64,000 nucleotides of DNA from CAVPLM01 sp963713545 (GTDB lineage: Bacteria > Actinomycetota > Thermoleophilia > RBG-16-64-13). The notes under the pieces are model-generated. The model was given only the letters and a program-made list of their open reading frames with translations. It did not search any database and was not told the DNA's origin. The DNA lies in contig CAVQME010000013.1 in the NCBI GenBank assembly GCA_963713545.1, positions 1 through 64,000 on the forward strand, given 5' to 3'. Shown piece after piece: positions 52,504-61,359 of the stretch. Position numbers and translations under genes: made by a program. Every line of letters begins with the position of its first letter. Within the stretch, counting starts at the first letter, position 1.

Positions 52504-53847
52504 TTAGCGGTCCGCCCAGGGCAACGCCGGATAGATGATGGGAGCAAGCGCGACGTCGGCGGGGAAAACGAGCGCCTGCTTGCCGCCTTGCCACTGGTTG
52601 ACAGGGTCGAGAGCATTAGGCCAGGTGCCGTCTTCAATGAACGTCACATGCCCGACCAGGGTGTCCAGATCGGTCGCGGCGATCGCGTCGCGGATCGCGT
52701 CCCGATCGAGGCTCGCCGCACGGGTGATCGAGTCGGCGAGGATCAGAACGCACGAGTAGGCCGGACCGGTCAGCGCCGCAGCGGGTTTGCCGTACACTTC
52801 CTTATATTGCGCGGCCATCTCGGCCACGCCCTCGTACGGAAGGCCGTTGTTCCAGCCGGGCAGCAGGAAGACTCCGTCGCTATCCGTGCCCAGGTTCTCA
52901 CCGAACGTGGGCGGATCGGGGGCGCGGATCATGAAGTAGACACTGGCGTTCCAATCCAACTCCTTGATCTGCTTCATCATCGCCAGTCCGTCCGGGGAGT
53001 TGGGAAGAGCCAGCAAGACTTCACCGCCGGCGTCTTTGGCGTCTTGGATGAGCGAGGAGTAATCGGTCGTGCCGGGCGCGTATTCGAGGGTCGTGACCTC
53101 ATAGCCACCACGCGTGGTGGCTTCTTTCGTCCACAACTCGACCATTTCCGCGCCCCAGTCCGTCGTCTCCGCGAAGATGATTACCTTCGTGGGTTTGGGA
53201 CTAAGGGAATCCAACATCTCGAAGGTGATCCTTGCGTGGTCCTGGGATTTCGGGAAGGGCGAGAAGAGGTACTTGAATCCCTGATCGTGCACCCCCGAGT
53301 ACAAAGCGAAAGCGATACCGAGGTAGGCGATCTTGTTCTTCTCGGCGATGCCGGCCGCCGCTGCGTGCAGGTCGCTTCCCGCGCCGCCCAGGTAGGCGAC
53401 GACGTCGTTCGACGCCTGGGTCTCGAGCTGTTGCACGGTTTTGCTCGGGTCCGACTCATCGTCGAGCACGATCAACTCGATCGGGACCTTGGTGCCGCCC
53501 ACGTCCAGGCCACCGGCGTCGTTGATGTTCTTGACCGCGAGTTCGTACCCGTTCTTGACCTGTTCGCCCAGACCGGAGTACTTCCCGGTGAGAGGAATGA
53601 CGGCGCCGACTTTGATCGTGTCGGGAAGTTCCACCGGCGCTGCGGTGGTCTCGGTACTTGGCGCGGCGGTGGTATCGGTACTAGGAGCCGCGGTAGTCTC
53701 GGTAGTCGCCCCTGTCGTCGTGGTCTCCTCTTCGTCGCCACAGGCCGCAGCGAAGGTGCCCGCGGCCACCACCAGAGCAAGAGCGAGAAGCAAGAGCAGA
53801 ACCCGCGTCTTGCCTCGATGAGGAGATTCATGGAGTCTTGTATTCAT
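52504..53847 (-). CDS. livJ: branched-chain amino acid ABC transporter substrate-binding lipoprotein
   Basis: 447 aa. ATG at 53847, with GGGGGA 8 nt upstream. Sec-type signal (VLLLLLALALVVAAGTFAAAC) with a lipobox at AAAC, no twin arginine, in contrast with the two orphan binding proteins. Thr/Ala/Pro linker with repeated DTTAAPSTE units. The mature part is Peripla_BP_6 (IKVGAVIPLTGKYSGLGEQVKNGYELAVKNIND), the typical LivJ start. First gene of livJ-G-F-H-M, a complete transporter. Confidence 0.92.
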   Translation of the reverse strand: MNTRLHESPHRGKTRVLLLLLALALVVAAGTFAAACGDEEETTTTGATTETTAAPSTDTTAAPSTETTAAPVELPDTIKVGAVIPLTGKYSGLGEQVKNGYELAVKNINDAGGLDVGGTKVPIELIVLDDESDPSKTVQQLETQASNDVVAYLGGAGSDLHAAAAGIAEKNKIAYLGIAFALYSGVHDQGFKYLFSPFPKSQDHARITFEMLDSLSPKPTKVIIFAETTDWGAEMVELWTKEATTRGGYEVTTLEYAPGTTDYSSLIQDAKDAGGEVLLALPNSPDGLAMMKQIKELDWNASVYFMIRAPDPPTFGENLGTDSDGVFLLPGWNNGLPYEGVAEMAAQYKEVYGKPAAALTGPAYSCVLILADSITRAASLDRDAIRDAIAATDLDTLVGHVTFIEDGTWPNALDPVNQWQGGKQALVFPADVALAPIIYPALPWADR

Positions 53848-54186
53848 GGCAGCTTCCCCCAAAAGCTAAGAGTTGGAAGTCAGACTGAAAAATAGGCTTG
53901 AAAGAATCATTCCATCGCACGCTCCTCTCCCCTTGGCCCCAACACCACCGACATAAGAGTATCAGAATAATTGTTCGGGTTCCGGCCGTATCATCGGGAG
54001 CCGCCGCAGAAGACGGGCCGTGCGCAGGGGTGGGGGGTGATCGAGCACCGTAGGGTGTCGTCACGAATGGCTCTGGTGTACGATGCGCACAGCCGACCGG
54101 CGTGAGACGGGAGTGCGGGCGGTCCGGTCACTTATCTCAGGGGCGGCGAGGTGGCGCATCGACTCTGCGGCGAGATATGAGCACAC
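53848..54186. other. divergent intergenic region (livJ / DMT exporter)
   Basis: About 340 bp. An AT-richer patch near 53955-53975 (ACATAAGAGTATCAGAATAATTG) probably holds the livJ promoter on the minus strand, but I cannot fix the hexamers. No gene seen. Confidence 0.35.
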
Positions 54187-55122
54187 ATGGCTAGGAGACT
54201 GAGCTTCCCCCCTTGGGTCGGGTATGCTCTGGCCTCCTTTCTCTGCTACGGGATCACCAACTCTCTTCTGGGCGCCATCTACGAGTGGAGTGACCGCAAT
54301 CCCGACACCTCGGTCACGGCCCCGTTCATTCTGTGGATGACCCTGGGGTTCTTCGGGGTCGGGGCTGCCTCTCTCTTCAAGCTGACAGGCCGGGGCTACA
54401 GAGGACTGCCCTCGCGCCGGTTCGTCTGGATCGCAGCTGTGGCCGGCGTCACCCTTTCGGCCGCCATGCTGACCCTGAAGCTGGGGCTGGCGAGCGATCC
54501 CGACGCCAAGGGACCCATCGTGGCCATCAGCTCCACCAACGCCATGATCGTCGCCCTGGGCGCCTGGCTCATCCTCAGCGAAAAGCTCAGTAGAAGACAG
54601 CTGCTCGGCATGTTTATCATCATCTGTGGGATCGCGTTGATGGCGCTGGGGTACGGTGCCGGCTCCAGCCCTCGCGGCCTTCTATTCGGTCTCGCGACCA
54701 TGGTCCTCTTCGGCATCACCAACTTCCTGCTCAAGTACGCGGGCCACTACGGCAGCAACTCGGTCACGACCGCTGCCATCCTCTGGCTTTCGGCCGGGGT
54801 CTGTGGGGTTCTCGCCATCGGCTACTGCCTGATCCGATACGGTCACCTGCCCGGCATGGAGCAGCCCTCGCTCATCCTCTGGGCCATCCTGGCCGGCGTC
54901 ACCCTGGCGCTGGGCATGCTGTTCATCAAGCTGGCCGTCACCAAAGGGCCCGGCGGACCGGCGACGGCCATCAGCGGTTCCAACTCCGTCCTGGTAGCTA
55001 TCTTCGAGTTTCTGGTGTTTGCTCATATCCCGCCGGTTCAGAAGCTGGTTGGCATGGGTATAGCCATAGCCGGCATCATAGTTCTGAGCCTGGCAGGAGA
55101 CCGCAAGGCCGGCGCGCGGTAG
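54187..55122 (+). CDS. EamA/DMT-superfamily transporter
   Basis: 311 aa, about ten membrane helices in two repeated EamA halves (first WVGYALASFLCYGITNSLLGAI, second GLLFGLATMVLFGITNFLLKY). Conserved SSTNAMIVALGAWLILSEKLSRRQLLGMFIIICGIALMALG occurs in split form in both halves. ATG at 54187 has no clear RBS. Substrate unknown (metabolite export likely). An SDR gene follows after 26 bp, probably in the same transcript. Confidence 0.85.
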   Translation: MARRLSFPPWVGYALASFLCYGITNSLLGAIYEWSDRNPDTSVTAPFILWMTLGFFGVGAASLFKLTGRGYRGLPSRRFVWIAAVAGVTLSAAMLTLKLGLASDPDAKGPIVAISSTNAMIVALGAWLILSEKLSRRQLLGMFIIICGIALMALGYGAGSSPRGLLFGLATMVLFGITNFLLKYAGHYGSNSVTTAAILWLSAGVCGVLAIGYCLIRYGHLPGMEQPSLILWAILAGVTLALGMLFIKLAVTKGPGGPATAISGSNSVLVAIFEFLVFAHIPPVQKLVGMGIAIAGIIVLSLAGDRKAGAR

Positions 55123-55148
55123 GCCGGGACCTACAAGAAGGGGGACAC

Positions 55149-55928
55149 ATGGGTCGTGTACAGCACAGAGTAGCTATCGTGACCGGGGGCTCCACCGGTC
55201 TGGGTGAGGCCACCTGCAGGCTTCTGGCGAGCGAAGGAGCTCAGGTGGTGATAGCCGACATCCAGGACGATAAGGGACTGAGGGTCGCCGAGGAGATCAC
55301 CACGGGCGGCGGCTCGGCTCACTACTACCACATGGACGTCACCTCTGAAGACCAGGTGAAAGAGGTGTGCGCGAGCGTGTTCGCGACCCTTGGACGGATC
55401 GATATCCTCGTGAACAATGCCGGCATCACCGGGGCGCCCAAACCAACGCACGAGATCACCGTGGAGGAGTGGGACCAGGTCCTCGGTGTCGACGCCAAAG
55501 GCGTCTTCCTCTGCACCAAGCACGCCGTACCCTACATGATCCAGGGAGGGGGAGGCAGCGTCGTCAACATCTCCTCGGTCTACGGCATCGTCGGCGGGAT
55601 GGACGTGCCCCCTCCGTTCCTCTACCACGCGGCAAAAGGCGCGGTCCGTCTCATGACCAAGTCGGATGCCCTCTGCTACGCCAAGGACAAGATCAGGGTC
55701 AATTCCATACACCCGGGCTGGCTCTGGACCCCCATGCTGGAGAACGTGGGCAAGAACGCGACCGAGGGACCGGAGGAGTTCCACAAGCGGATACTCAGCC
55801 ACGTACCGCTGGGTCACTACGGTGATCCCATCGATGTCGCCTACGGCGTGCTCTACCTAGCCTCCGACGAGTCCAAGTTCAGCACGGGCACCGAGCTGGT
55901 GATCGACGGCGGTTTTATCGCACAGTAG
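55149..55928 (+). CDS. short-chain dehydrogenase/reductase
   Basis: 259 aa. ATG at 55149, AAGGGGG upstream. Classical SDR: cofactor loop TGGSTGLGEA (TGxxxGxG), NNAG at about 90, catalytic Ser in NISSVYG, YHAAKGA (YxxxK), and PGWLWTP. DIQ at the end of beta 2 suggests NAD(H). Nearly all similar enzymes oxidise secondary alcohols; the substrate is unknown. Confidence 0.93.
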   Translation: MGRVQHRVAIVTGGSTGLGEATCRLLASEGAQVVIADIQDDKGLRVAEEITTGGGSAHYYHMDVTSEDQVKEVCASVFATLGRIDILVNNAGITGAPKPTHEITVEEWDQVLGVDAKGVFLCTKHAVPYMIQGGGGSVVNISSVYGIVGGMDVPPPFLYHAAKGAVRLMTKSDALCYAKDKIRVNSIHPGWLWTPMLENVGKNATEGPEEFHKRILSHVPLGHYGDPIDVAYGVLYLASDESKFSTGTELVIDGGFIAQ

Positions 55929-55956
55929 TCGACCGGCCGGCGAGGGCCGAGGCTGC

Positions 55957-56379
55957 TCACAAGTCCGACAGCAGCTTGACGACCGCCTCCTGATCCTCCG
56001 CCGAGTCGACTCCGACGTGCGCGACGAACCTTGTGCCGAGCACGGCGCCCGAGAAGCCTCTCACGTTGATCCCGGCATCGCCGATCGCCTTCGCGAGGGT
56101 GGCCGCAACCCCGGGTTCGTCGGCGCCCTCGACACGCACCGAGTGCAGACTGGATGTGACCGCAAACCCGGCCGCGGTCGCCGCCCGCACTTCCCGGTCG
56201 CCTCGCAGCGGGGTCACGAAGGCCACGCCCGTGCCGGGCTTCTCAGGGGCGCGCCGGACGATGATGAAGCCGAGATCGGCGCCCGCATCGTTGAGAGCCG
56301 ACAACTTCGCGGCCAATGCTCCCGGCTTGTCATCGACACTCGCCGCCCACACGTCTTCTCTTTCCACGAGCAAGTCCAT
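55957..56379 (-). CDS. ACT-domain protein
   Basis: 140 aa. ATG at 56379 with TGGAG 6 nt upstream. Two ACT-like halves (VWAASVDDKPGALAAKLSALNDAGADL and SVRVEGADEPGVAATLAKAIGDAGINV), the pattern of amino-acid-binding regulatory domains. No catalytic domain, so a stand-alone ligand sensor or regulatory subunit. Confidence 0.85.
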   Translation of the reverse strand: MDLLVEREDVWAASVDDKPGALAAKLSALNDAGADLGFIIVRRAPEKPGTGVAFVTPLRGDREVRAATAAGFAVTSSLHSVRVEGADEPGVAATLAKAIGDAGINVRGFSGAVLGTRFVAHVGVDSAEDQEAVVKLLSDL

Positions 56380-56450
56380 CGTCACTCCATTCTCAGGTCT
56401 GAGCACCGACCCACCATGCACGACCTACCCGTATCGCGCCCGTCTCAGTC

Positions 56451-58493
56451 TCAACCTCCCAACCAGGTGCTTGCTCCCAGGGTGCCCTCGCCCTGAGCCG
56501 GCATGGCACCCGAGTGGGGGATTCCGTCCCCGCTGTCTTCGTAGAAGTACGTGTTCGGCTTGTCGTTCATTGCCCGGGCGTAATTGAACGCCTCCACCAT
56601 CGAGACCTTTCCGTCACCGTTCGTGTCCGCATCGACCGGACGTCCGGCGGGGTCTGCGCCCTTGATGGCGCTTGCGAAGTAATAGGTGATGATGCAGTAG
56701 CTGCCGTCGGACATGGAATAGGAGGGTTCGTGCTCCCCCGAGGACGACATCAGGATCCGCTCGCCCCCCTGGGTCATGTCGTGGATGAGGCCTCCGCCGA
56801 AGCAGGTGGCTGTAACGGTCACCAGCCGCCGGAATCTGAGGTCGCTCATCATGGTCCCGAGCTCGTCGTCGAGGACGCCGCCGCCGCCTCCCAATCCTGA
56901 CCAGGCACATAGTTCCTCGTCGTACGCGACCGTGTCGGACTTGTCCCCGTCATCGTTGATATCCACGCCGTACGTGCTCTCGGCCAGCGCCTCACCCACC
57001 TCGTCCTGGTTCTCGTCCACGGCGCCACCGTATTGGTAGTTGGCGTCCGGGTCGTCACGCCAGAACCCGCCACCATGGTTGCTGAAGAAGACGAAGATCA
57101 GATCGTCTTCTGTGGTCCGATCGCGCAGGCTCTGGAAGGCCGCGCCCAGGTTCGAGTTGGTGGCCGGACCGTTCACAGGTACGCGGGGATCGAGACCGAG
57201 GCCACCCCCATACAGCACGGTCACGTTCTCTTCGGGGAAGTCGAGCGGCCCCACCAGTGCGCTGTACATGAATCTCAGGTCGTTCCAGTAGCGGATATGG
57301 CACTGCAGGGGGTCGATACCTCCGGCAAATAAGACGGCGTACTTGTGAGGATCGGGCGAGGAGCTGTAGGTGATAGGGAAGGTAGCGACAAGCGGACAGT
57401 AGATATCCGTGCCGCCGGCCTCAGACTGGATCTCGATGCCGGAAAGGCCCAGGTTCGGCGGGGCCAATCCCGGCGATGGGTCGATCGTCGGGACCAGACC
57501 GGACACGTCGCACTGGGCCACCTGACCCGTCACGCGCAGTGTCTTGCCTCCATAGACGGCTGCATCTATGGCATCGGCTGCCGCTCCGCTGAGCAGCACG
57601 TAGCTGCCGGCGGGCATGGCAAAGTCCCTCCGCACCACGTCCAGATCGGTCACCAGCATGGGCAGGGGATCGCGCACGAACACTCCCTCCACCGCGACCT
57701 GCTGCCCCAGGAAGTCGTCCCAGTCCAGGCCCTTGAGCTCGGCTATGTCGGTCAGATCCACCGGCGGCTGGGTGGTCGTGGTCGTGGTGCCGGAGTCGAG
57801 GCGCTGCAGCAGGTTGTGAAGGACCTGGGCCACTTCGCCCCGGGGCATGGCTGCCCAGGGATCCATTTGGTCAAGCGGCAGGCCGTCCAGCAGGTCGTTG
57901 TACTCGGCCCGGCGGGCGTTGAGGCCGTGATCGCCTTGGCCTGTCGGGTCCCAGGTGGACTCGTATCCTGCGGGCGGCTCGACCAGCAGCGACGAATCGA
58001 TATCGTCCGCAGCCCGCACCACCATGGTGATCGCCTGGAATCGGCTGATGTCTTGGTACGGTGCGAAGCTAAGGGGACTTTTGCCCACCGTGATGCCGTG
58101 TTTCGCGGCCACAGCCACGTAGTTGTCGGGGTAGAGGCCGTTCAAGCCACTCCACTCCACATCCAGGAAGAAGCACAGGTCAAGCTCCGACACCGGGTAG
58201 CCGCAACTCAGCACGATCATCTTGGCGAACTGCTGGCGGAGGACAGGGTCGTCGGGCCCGAAGGTGCCGTCGGGGAAGCCTTCGATGATGCCCCGCGTAG
58301 CTAGATCGGAGATGGCTTCATGATAGGGGTGGTTGGCTGATACGTCGGAGAAATCCGGGCCGGCAGCGATGGCCAGCGACACCACCAGCAGCGTCAGCGC
58401 GACAACCACTACAGCGCCGACGAACACCGGGGCGAGGGCCCGCCGCCGCGGTCGCCCCGCGAACGGCGTGCGGGCGATAGGCTTGCGGTGCAT
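56451..58493 (-). CDS. secreted SLH-domain protein with caspase-like (C13-type) peptidase domain
   Basis: 680 aa. ATG at 58493, GGGAGG 6 nt upstream. Signal/anchor helix at about 20-45. Two clear S-layer homology domains, the first about 45-95 (FSDVSANHPYHEAI, IIEGFPDGTFGPDDPVLRQQFAKM) and the second about 105-165, plus a partial third (WAAMPRGEVAQVL). A Thr-rich linker (SGTTTTTTQPP) follows, then a beta-rich domain, then a caspase/legumain-like fold: KYAVLFAGG, catalytic His in FSNHGGGFW, Cys in TATCFGGGLI. Two calcium-type loops (DINDDGDKSD, DADTNGDGKVSMVEA). Cell-wall-bound Ca-dependent endopeptidase is a fair inference. SLH domains suggest an S-layer or secondary wall polymer. Confidence 0.82.
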   Translation of the reverse strand: MHRKPIARTPFAGRPRRRALAPVFVGAVVVVALTLLVVSLAIAAGPDFSDVSANHPYHEAISDLATRGIIEGFPDGTFGPDDPVLRQQFAKMIVLSCGYPVSELDLCFFLDVEWSGLNGLYPDNYVAVAAKHGITVGKSPLSFAPYQDISRFQAITMVVRAADDIDSSLLVEPPAGYESTWDPTGQGDHGLNARRAEYNDLLDGLPLDQMDPWAAMPRGEVAQVLHNLLQRLDSGTTTTTTQPPVDLTDIAELKGLDWDDFLGQQVAVEGVFVRDPLPMLVTDLDVVRRDFAMPAGSYVLLSGAAADAIDAAVYGGKTLRVTGQVAQCDVSGLVPTIDPSPGLAPPNLGLSGIEIQSEAGGTDIYCPLVATFPITYSSSPDPHKYAVLFAGGIDPLQCHIRYWNDLRFMYSALVGPLDFPEENVTVLYGGGLGLDPRVPVNGPATNSNLGAAFQSLRDRTTEDDLIFVFFSNHGGGFWRDDPDANYQYGGAVDENQDEVGEALAESTYGVDINDDGDKSDTVAYDEELCAWSGLGGGGGVLDDELGTMMSDLRFRRLVTVTATCFGGGLIHDMTQGGERILMSSSGEHEPSYSMSDGSYCIITYYFASAIKGADPAGRPVDADTNGDGKVSMVEAFNYARAMNDKPNTYFYEDSGDGIPHSGAMPAQGEGTLGASTWLGG

Positions 58494-58950
58494 GACGATC
58501 CTCCCTAAGAGCATAGTGAAGAAGAGCTAATGAGGACCGGCTTGTTCTCGACAGCGGGTCCCGGTCAGCAGGCGAACCTCCGCACATTCACCCCGGCTTT
58601 CTCGCCACCCGGCGACGACAGATCAGGCCTATCTTCTCCTAGTCTATGCCGGGACACGCCGATGGGCAACTGCTTCGGACGGGGGCGAACGCAGAGTCAA
58701 GGGACAGGGGTATGACCACCGGCGGCTGATCTTGAGCATGTGGATCTCTCTTGCCGGCATATGGACCATGTTGTATGCCCGAATCTAGCTCCAAGCATCT
58801 TAGGAATCATATCTTTTTTTAGAGAATGAAGCAGACAGTCGGTCGTAGTCTTTACTTGCTCTTTTACTATTTACAGCATATTATTAGGCGCATGTTTGAC
58901 CTTTATCTAGTTCACTTGGTGGACGCGAACAATCTATAGGAGCGATTGAC
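58494..58950. other. intergenic region with AT-rich promoter zone
   Basis: About 460 bp. 58790-58935 is markedly AT-rich compared with the window (includes a T8 run near 58813), and holds the promoter described in the next entry. No gene seen. Confidence 0.5.
58856..58884 (+). promoter_or_regulatory. promoter of the 88-aa gene
   Basis: TTGCTC at 58856-58861 and TATTAT at 58879-58884 with a 17-bp spacer, in AT-rich DNA which could also serve as an UP element. About 65 bp upstream of the start at 58951. Confidence 0.5.
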
Positions 58951-59217
58951 ATGGCAGCTGAAGCCTTCAGCTTCAAACCGGCTGAGATACCTCCGGCGGA
59001 ACGTGGGTTGAGAAAGAGCAAGTACGCCGCTACGGTCGAGGCAGTGAATGAGTATTTGCTGGCCCACAAAGACCAGCGGGCGGTCAAGATAGATCTCGGC
59101 GATGTGAGTATTAAGTCTGCTGTCGCCAGTTTTCGCAATGCTATTGCCAAGAATTACCCTGACAACCTGCGCCTGGTGCAGCGGGGCGGTGACCTCTATA
59201 TCGAGAAGCGCGCCTGA
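58951..59217 (+). CDS. 88-aa protein of unknown function
   Basis: ATG at 58951 with TAGGAG 7 nt upstream. Basic/helical: SFKPAEIPPAERGLRKSKYAATVEAVNEYLLAHKDQRAVKI, a short middle (LGDVSIKSAVASFRNAIAKNY), and a beta end (LRLVQRGGDLYIEKRA). No family recognised. It has the best-looking promoter in this part of the window and a hairpin after it, so it is probably a well-expressed monocistronic gene. Confidence 0.7.
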   Translation: MAAEAFSFKPAEIPPAERGLRKSKYAATVEAVNEYLLAHKDQRAVKIDLGDVSIKSAVASFRNAIAKNYPDNLRLVQRGGDLYIEKRA

Positions 59218-59256
59218 CGTTCGTCGAGCGGATACCCTCACGGCATATGAGATAAT

Positions 59257-59272
59257 CCCCGCGATCGCGGGG
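59257..59272. terminator. perfect GC palindrome after the 88-aa gene
   Basis: CCCCGCGATCGCGGGG (16 bp), 40 bp past the stop at 59217 and ahead of the UspA gene. No T-tract, so termination efficiency is uncertain. Confidence 0.45.
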
Positions 59273-59338
59273 CTTGCTGTCTGGCGACGACGACCAACCG
59301 TCTGATAGTCGAAGCTGGCATCCGAGAATCGAGGGATC

Positions 59339-59770
59339 ATGGGCATCATCGTGGCAGGAATAGACGGGTCTGAGCACGGGCAAGCGGCGCTCGAGTTCGC
59401 CGCGGAAGAAGCCGCGCTGCGAAGCGCGCGTCTGCGCGTCGTGTGCGCCTGGGAAATCCCGGCCACCGTGGGGATGAGCGTCGGACTGGTCCCGGGGTTG
59501 CTCGAGAGTTTCCGCGAGGAAGCCGACGCGATAGTGCAGTCGGCGATCGACCGCGTGAAAGAGCTTCAGCCCTCGGTGCCTTGCGAGCCCCGGGCGGTCG
59601 AGGGTCACGCGGGGAGTGTTCTGCTGGACGAGGCGCGAGGGGCGACTTTACTCGTGGTAGGAAGCCGGGGCCGCGGAGACTTCACCGGCCTGTTGCTCGG
59701 TTCGGTCAGCCATCAGGTGCTGCATCACGCCCCGTGCCCGGTCGTCGTGGTGCCGCAGACCGGAGCTTGA
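59339..59770 (+). CDS. universal stress protein (UspA family)
   Basis: 143 aa. ATG at 59339 with GAGGGATC just upstream. Starts IIVAGIDGSEHGQAALEFAAEEAALR, has LRVVCAWEIP, and ends with the ATP-binding motif VVGSRGRGDFTGLLLGSVS (G-x2-G-x9-G-S) and HHAPCPVVVV. ATP-binding Usp type. It converges with the CDF gene with only one base between stops. Confidence 0.93.
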   Translation: MGIIVAGIDGSEHGQAALEFAAEEAALRSARLRVVCAWEIPATVGMSVGLVPGLLESFREEADAIVQSAIDRVKELQPSVPCEPRAVEGHAGSVLLDEARGATLLVVGSRGRGDFTGLLLGSVSHQVLHHAPCPVVVVPQTGA

Positions 59771-59771
59771 T

Positions 59772-60695
59772 CTACGCGCGTGGGTCCTGTGAAGTCGGAG
59801 GCTTAGGTAGAGCTGGCTCCACGTGCACTACCACGTCGGTCACCTGGCCGAACCGAGCGCGCAGTTCGGTCTCCACGGCATGGGCTATCTCATGGCCTCG
59901 CTCGACGGTGGTGCCGGGGGCCACAAGCACGTGGAGGTCCACAGACACCTGATTCTCTGGACCTCGGGTCCGCACCGAGTGGCACTCCACTACTCCATCC
60001 ACGCTCGCGGCAATTGCTACCACCTCTACTACGGGGAGCCGGGCTGCATCACTCAAGGTGCGCCCGACTCCCCGTAGGATCGCGATCGCCGTGTAGGCGA
60101 TCGCGACGGCCACCAGTAGGGCGATCACACCGTCGGCTTTTTCAAATCCCAGCCAGACCAGGATCAGGCTGACGATCACCCCCGAACTCACGAGCACGTC
60201 GCTCATGGTGTGACGGGCGTCTGCCCTGAGAACCTCGCTACCCAGCCGCCGGCCTTCCCGGGCCTCCCAGGTCGTCACTCCCAGGTTCACGATAAGAGTG
60301 CCGATCATGATCGCGAAGGACGCTACGGTGACCTGAACGTCTCCCTGACCACGAAGGCTTTCGATAGCTCCCCGGGCCACGGTGTAGCAGGCGATGCCGA
60401 GCATGATGGCGATGGCCGCGGCCGCGAAGGTCTCGAATTTGCCATGCCCGTAGGGGTGGTCCCGATCGGCGGGCCGGGTCGCGAACGACATGCCGATGAG
60501 GCCCACCACATTGGAGGCCCCGTCGAAGAACGAGTGGATTCCGTCCGCCTGCATGGCCACAGAGTGGCTGAAGAGCCCGTAGAGAAGCTTGGCCAACGCC
60601 ACAGCGATGTTGAGGACGAGCACGACCAGAAGCACGCGCCGGATGTCGCGCTCGCGATGCTCAGGCACAGACCACTCTGTTGCGGCGTCCGTCAT
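59772..60695 (-). CDS. cation diffusion facilitator (CDF) metal transporter
   Basis: 307 aa. ATG at 60695; no SD, and TACACT lies at about 60706, so the mRNA may be leaderless. Six membrane helices. Metal site motifs: HSFFDGASN in TM2 (H-x3-D), HPYGHGKFE, HTMSDVLVS in TM5 (H-x3-D), as in zinc/iron CDF proteins. C-terminal cytoplasmic domain with VSVDLHVLVAPGTTVERGHEIAHAVE. Confidence 0.93.
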   Translation of the reverse strand: MTDAATEWSVPEHRERDIRRVLLVVLVLNIAVALAKLLYGLFSHSVAMQADGIHSFFDGASNVVGLIGMSFATRPADRDHPYGHGKFETFAAAAIAIMLGIACYTVARGAIESLRGQGDVQVTVASFAIMIGTLIVNLGVTTWEAREGRRLGSEVLRADARHTMSDVLVSSGVIVSLILVWLGFEKADGVIALLVAVAIAYTAIAILRGVGRTLSDAARLPVVEVVAIAASVDGVVECHSVRTRGPENQVSVDLHVLVAPGTTVERGHEIAHAVETELRARFGQVTDVVVHVEPALPKPPTSQDPRA

Positions 60696-60810
60696 TGCGG
60701 GAGAGTGTACCGCACCGTCTCCCGTGGCAGGCTGCGCAACCGGAACTGCCGCCGGGTCTCGAGGGCCTGGTCCAGGAAGCAATCCCTCCTGTGTTCGCCG
60801 GGCTCCCTGC

Positions 60811-61212
60811 CTATGAATCCAACTCCTGCGATCCGCGGGGTTTGGGACCCCTCCAGCCAACAAAGGCGCACAGGACGATCACGTAGAGGGCGAACATTAT
60901 GATCGACCAGAACGGGTAATAGGGGACCATGAAGAGCTCTGAGATCGCCGCGAGAGCAGCTGCGATCACACCGACCACCCGTCCCCACGTCTTTCCCTGC
61001 AGGGCAGCGAGGCCGCCCAGTAGGAGGATCACGCCGACCAGCAACCACCAGACCGCAAGCCCGGTGATATCGACCAACATGTAGCCGTTGTAGCCGAGTA
61101 CCAGCCATTCATCCCTGAACAGGCCGATGATCCCCGAGATGAGCTTGAACCCCCCAGCCACCATCATCAGGATCGACCCGAAGGTGATCCAGTTACCCCA
61201 CCTCTCGTTCAT
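60811..61212 (-). CDS. four-helix membrane protein (DUF7144-like)
   Basis: 133 aa. ATG at 61212 with GGGAG 5 nt upstream. Four hydrophobic helices (FGSILMMVAGGFKLISGIIGLF, GLAVWWLLVGVILLLGGLAAL, VVGVIAAALAAISELF, SIIMFALYVIVLCAFVGW). It resembles actinobacterial small membrane proteins with conserved PYYPFW. Function unknown. Confidence 0.75.
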   Translation of the reverse strand: MNERWGNWITFGSILMMVAGGFKLISGIIGLFRDEWLVLGYNGYMLVDITGLAVWWLLVGVILLLGGLAALQGKTWGRVVGVIAAALAAISELFMVPYYPFWSIIMFALYVIVLCAFVGWRGPKPRGSQELDS

Positions 61213-61359
61213 CCTTACTCCCTTCTCGAGGTCGTCACGTGTCCGGGTCCGTCCGGTACGTCTCCAGTTCGAGTGTATGGGACAAGCCAGCGGCGTACAA
61301 GCGCCACAGGGAGCGATCTCGGTGTAGCGCTGCCGTCCGAGTCCCCGAACGTCGTTCGC

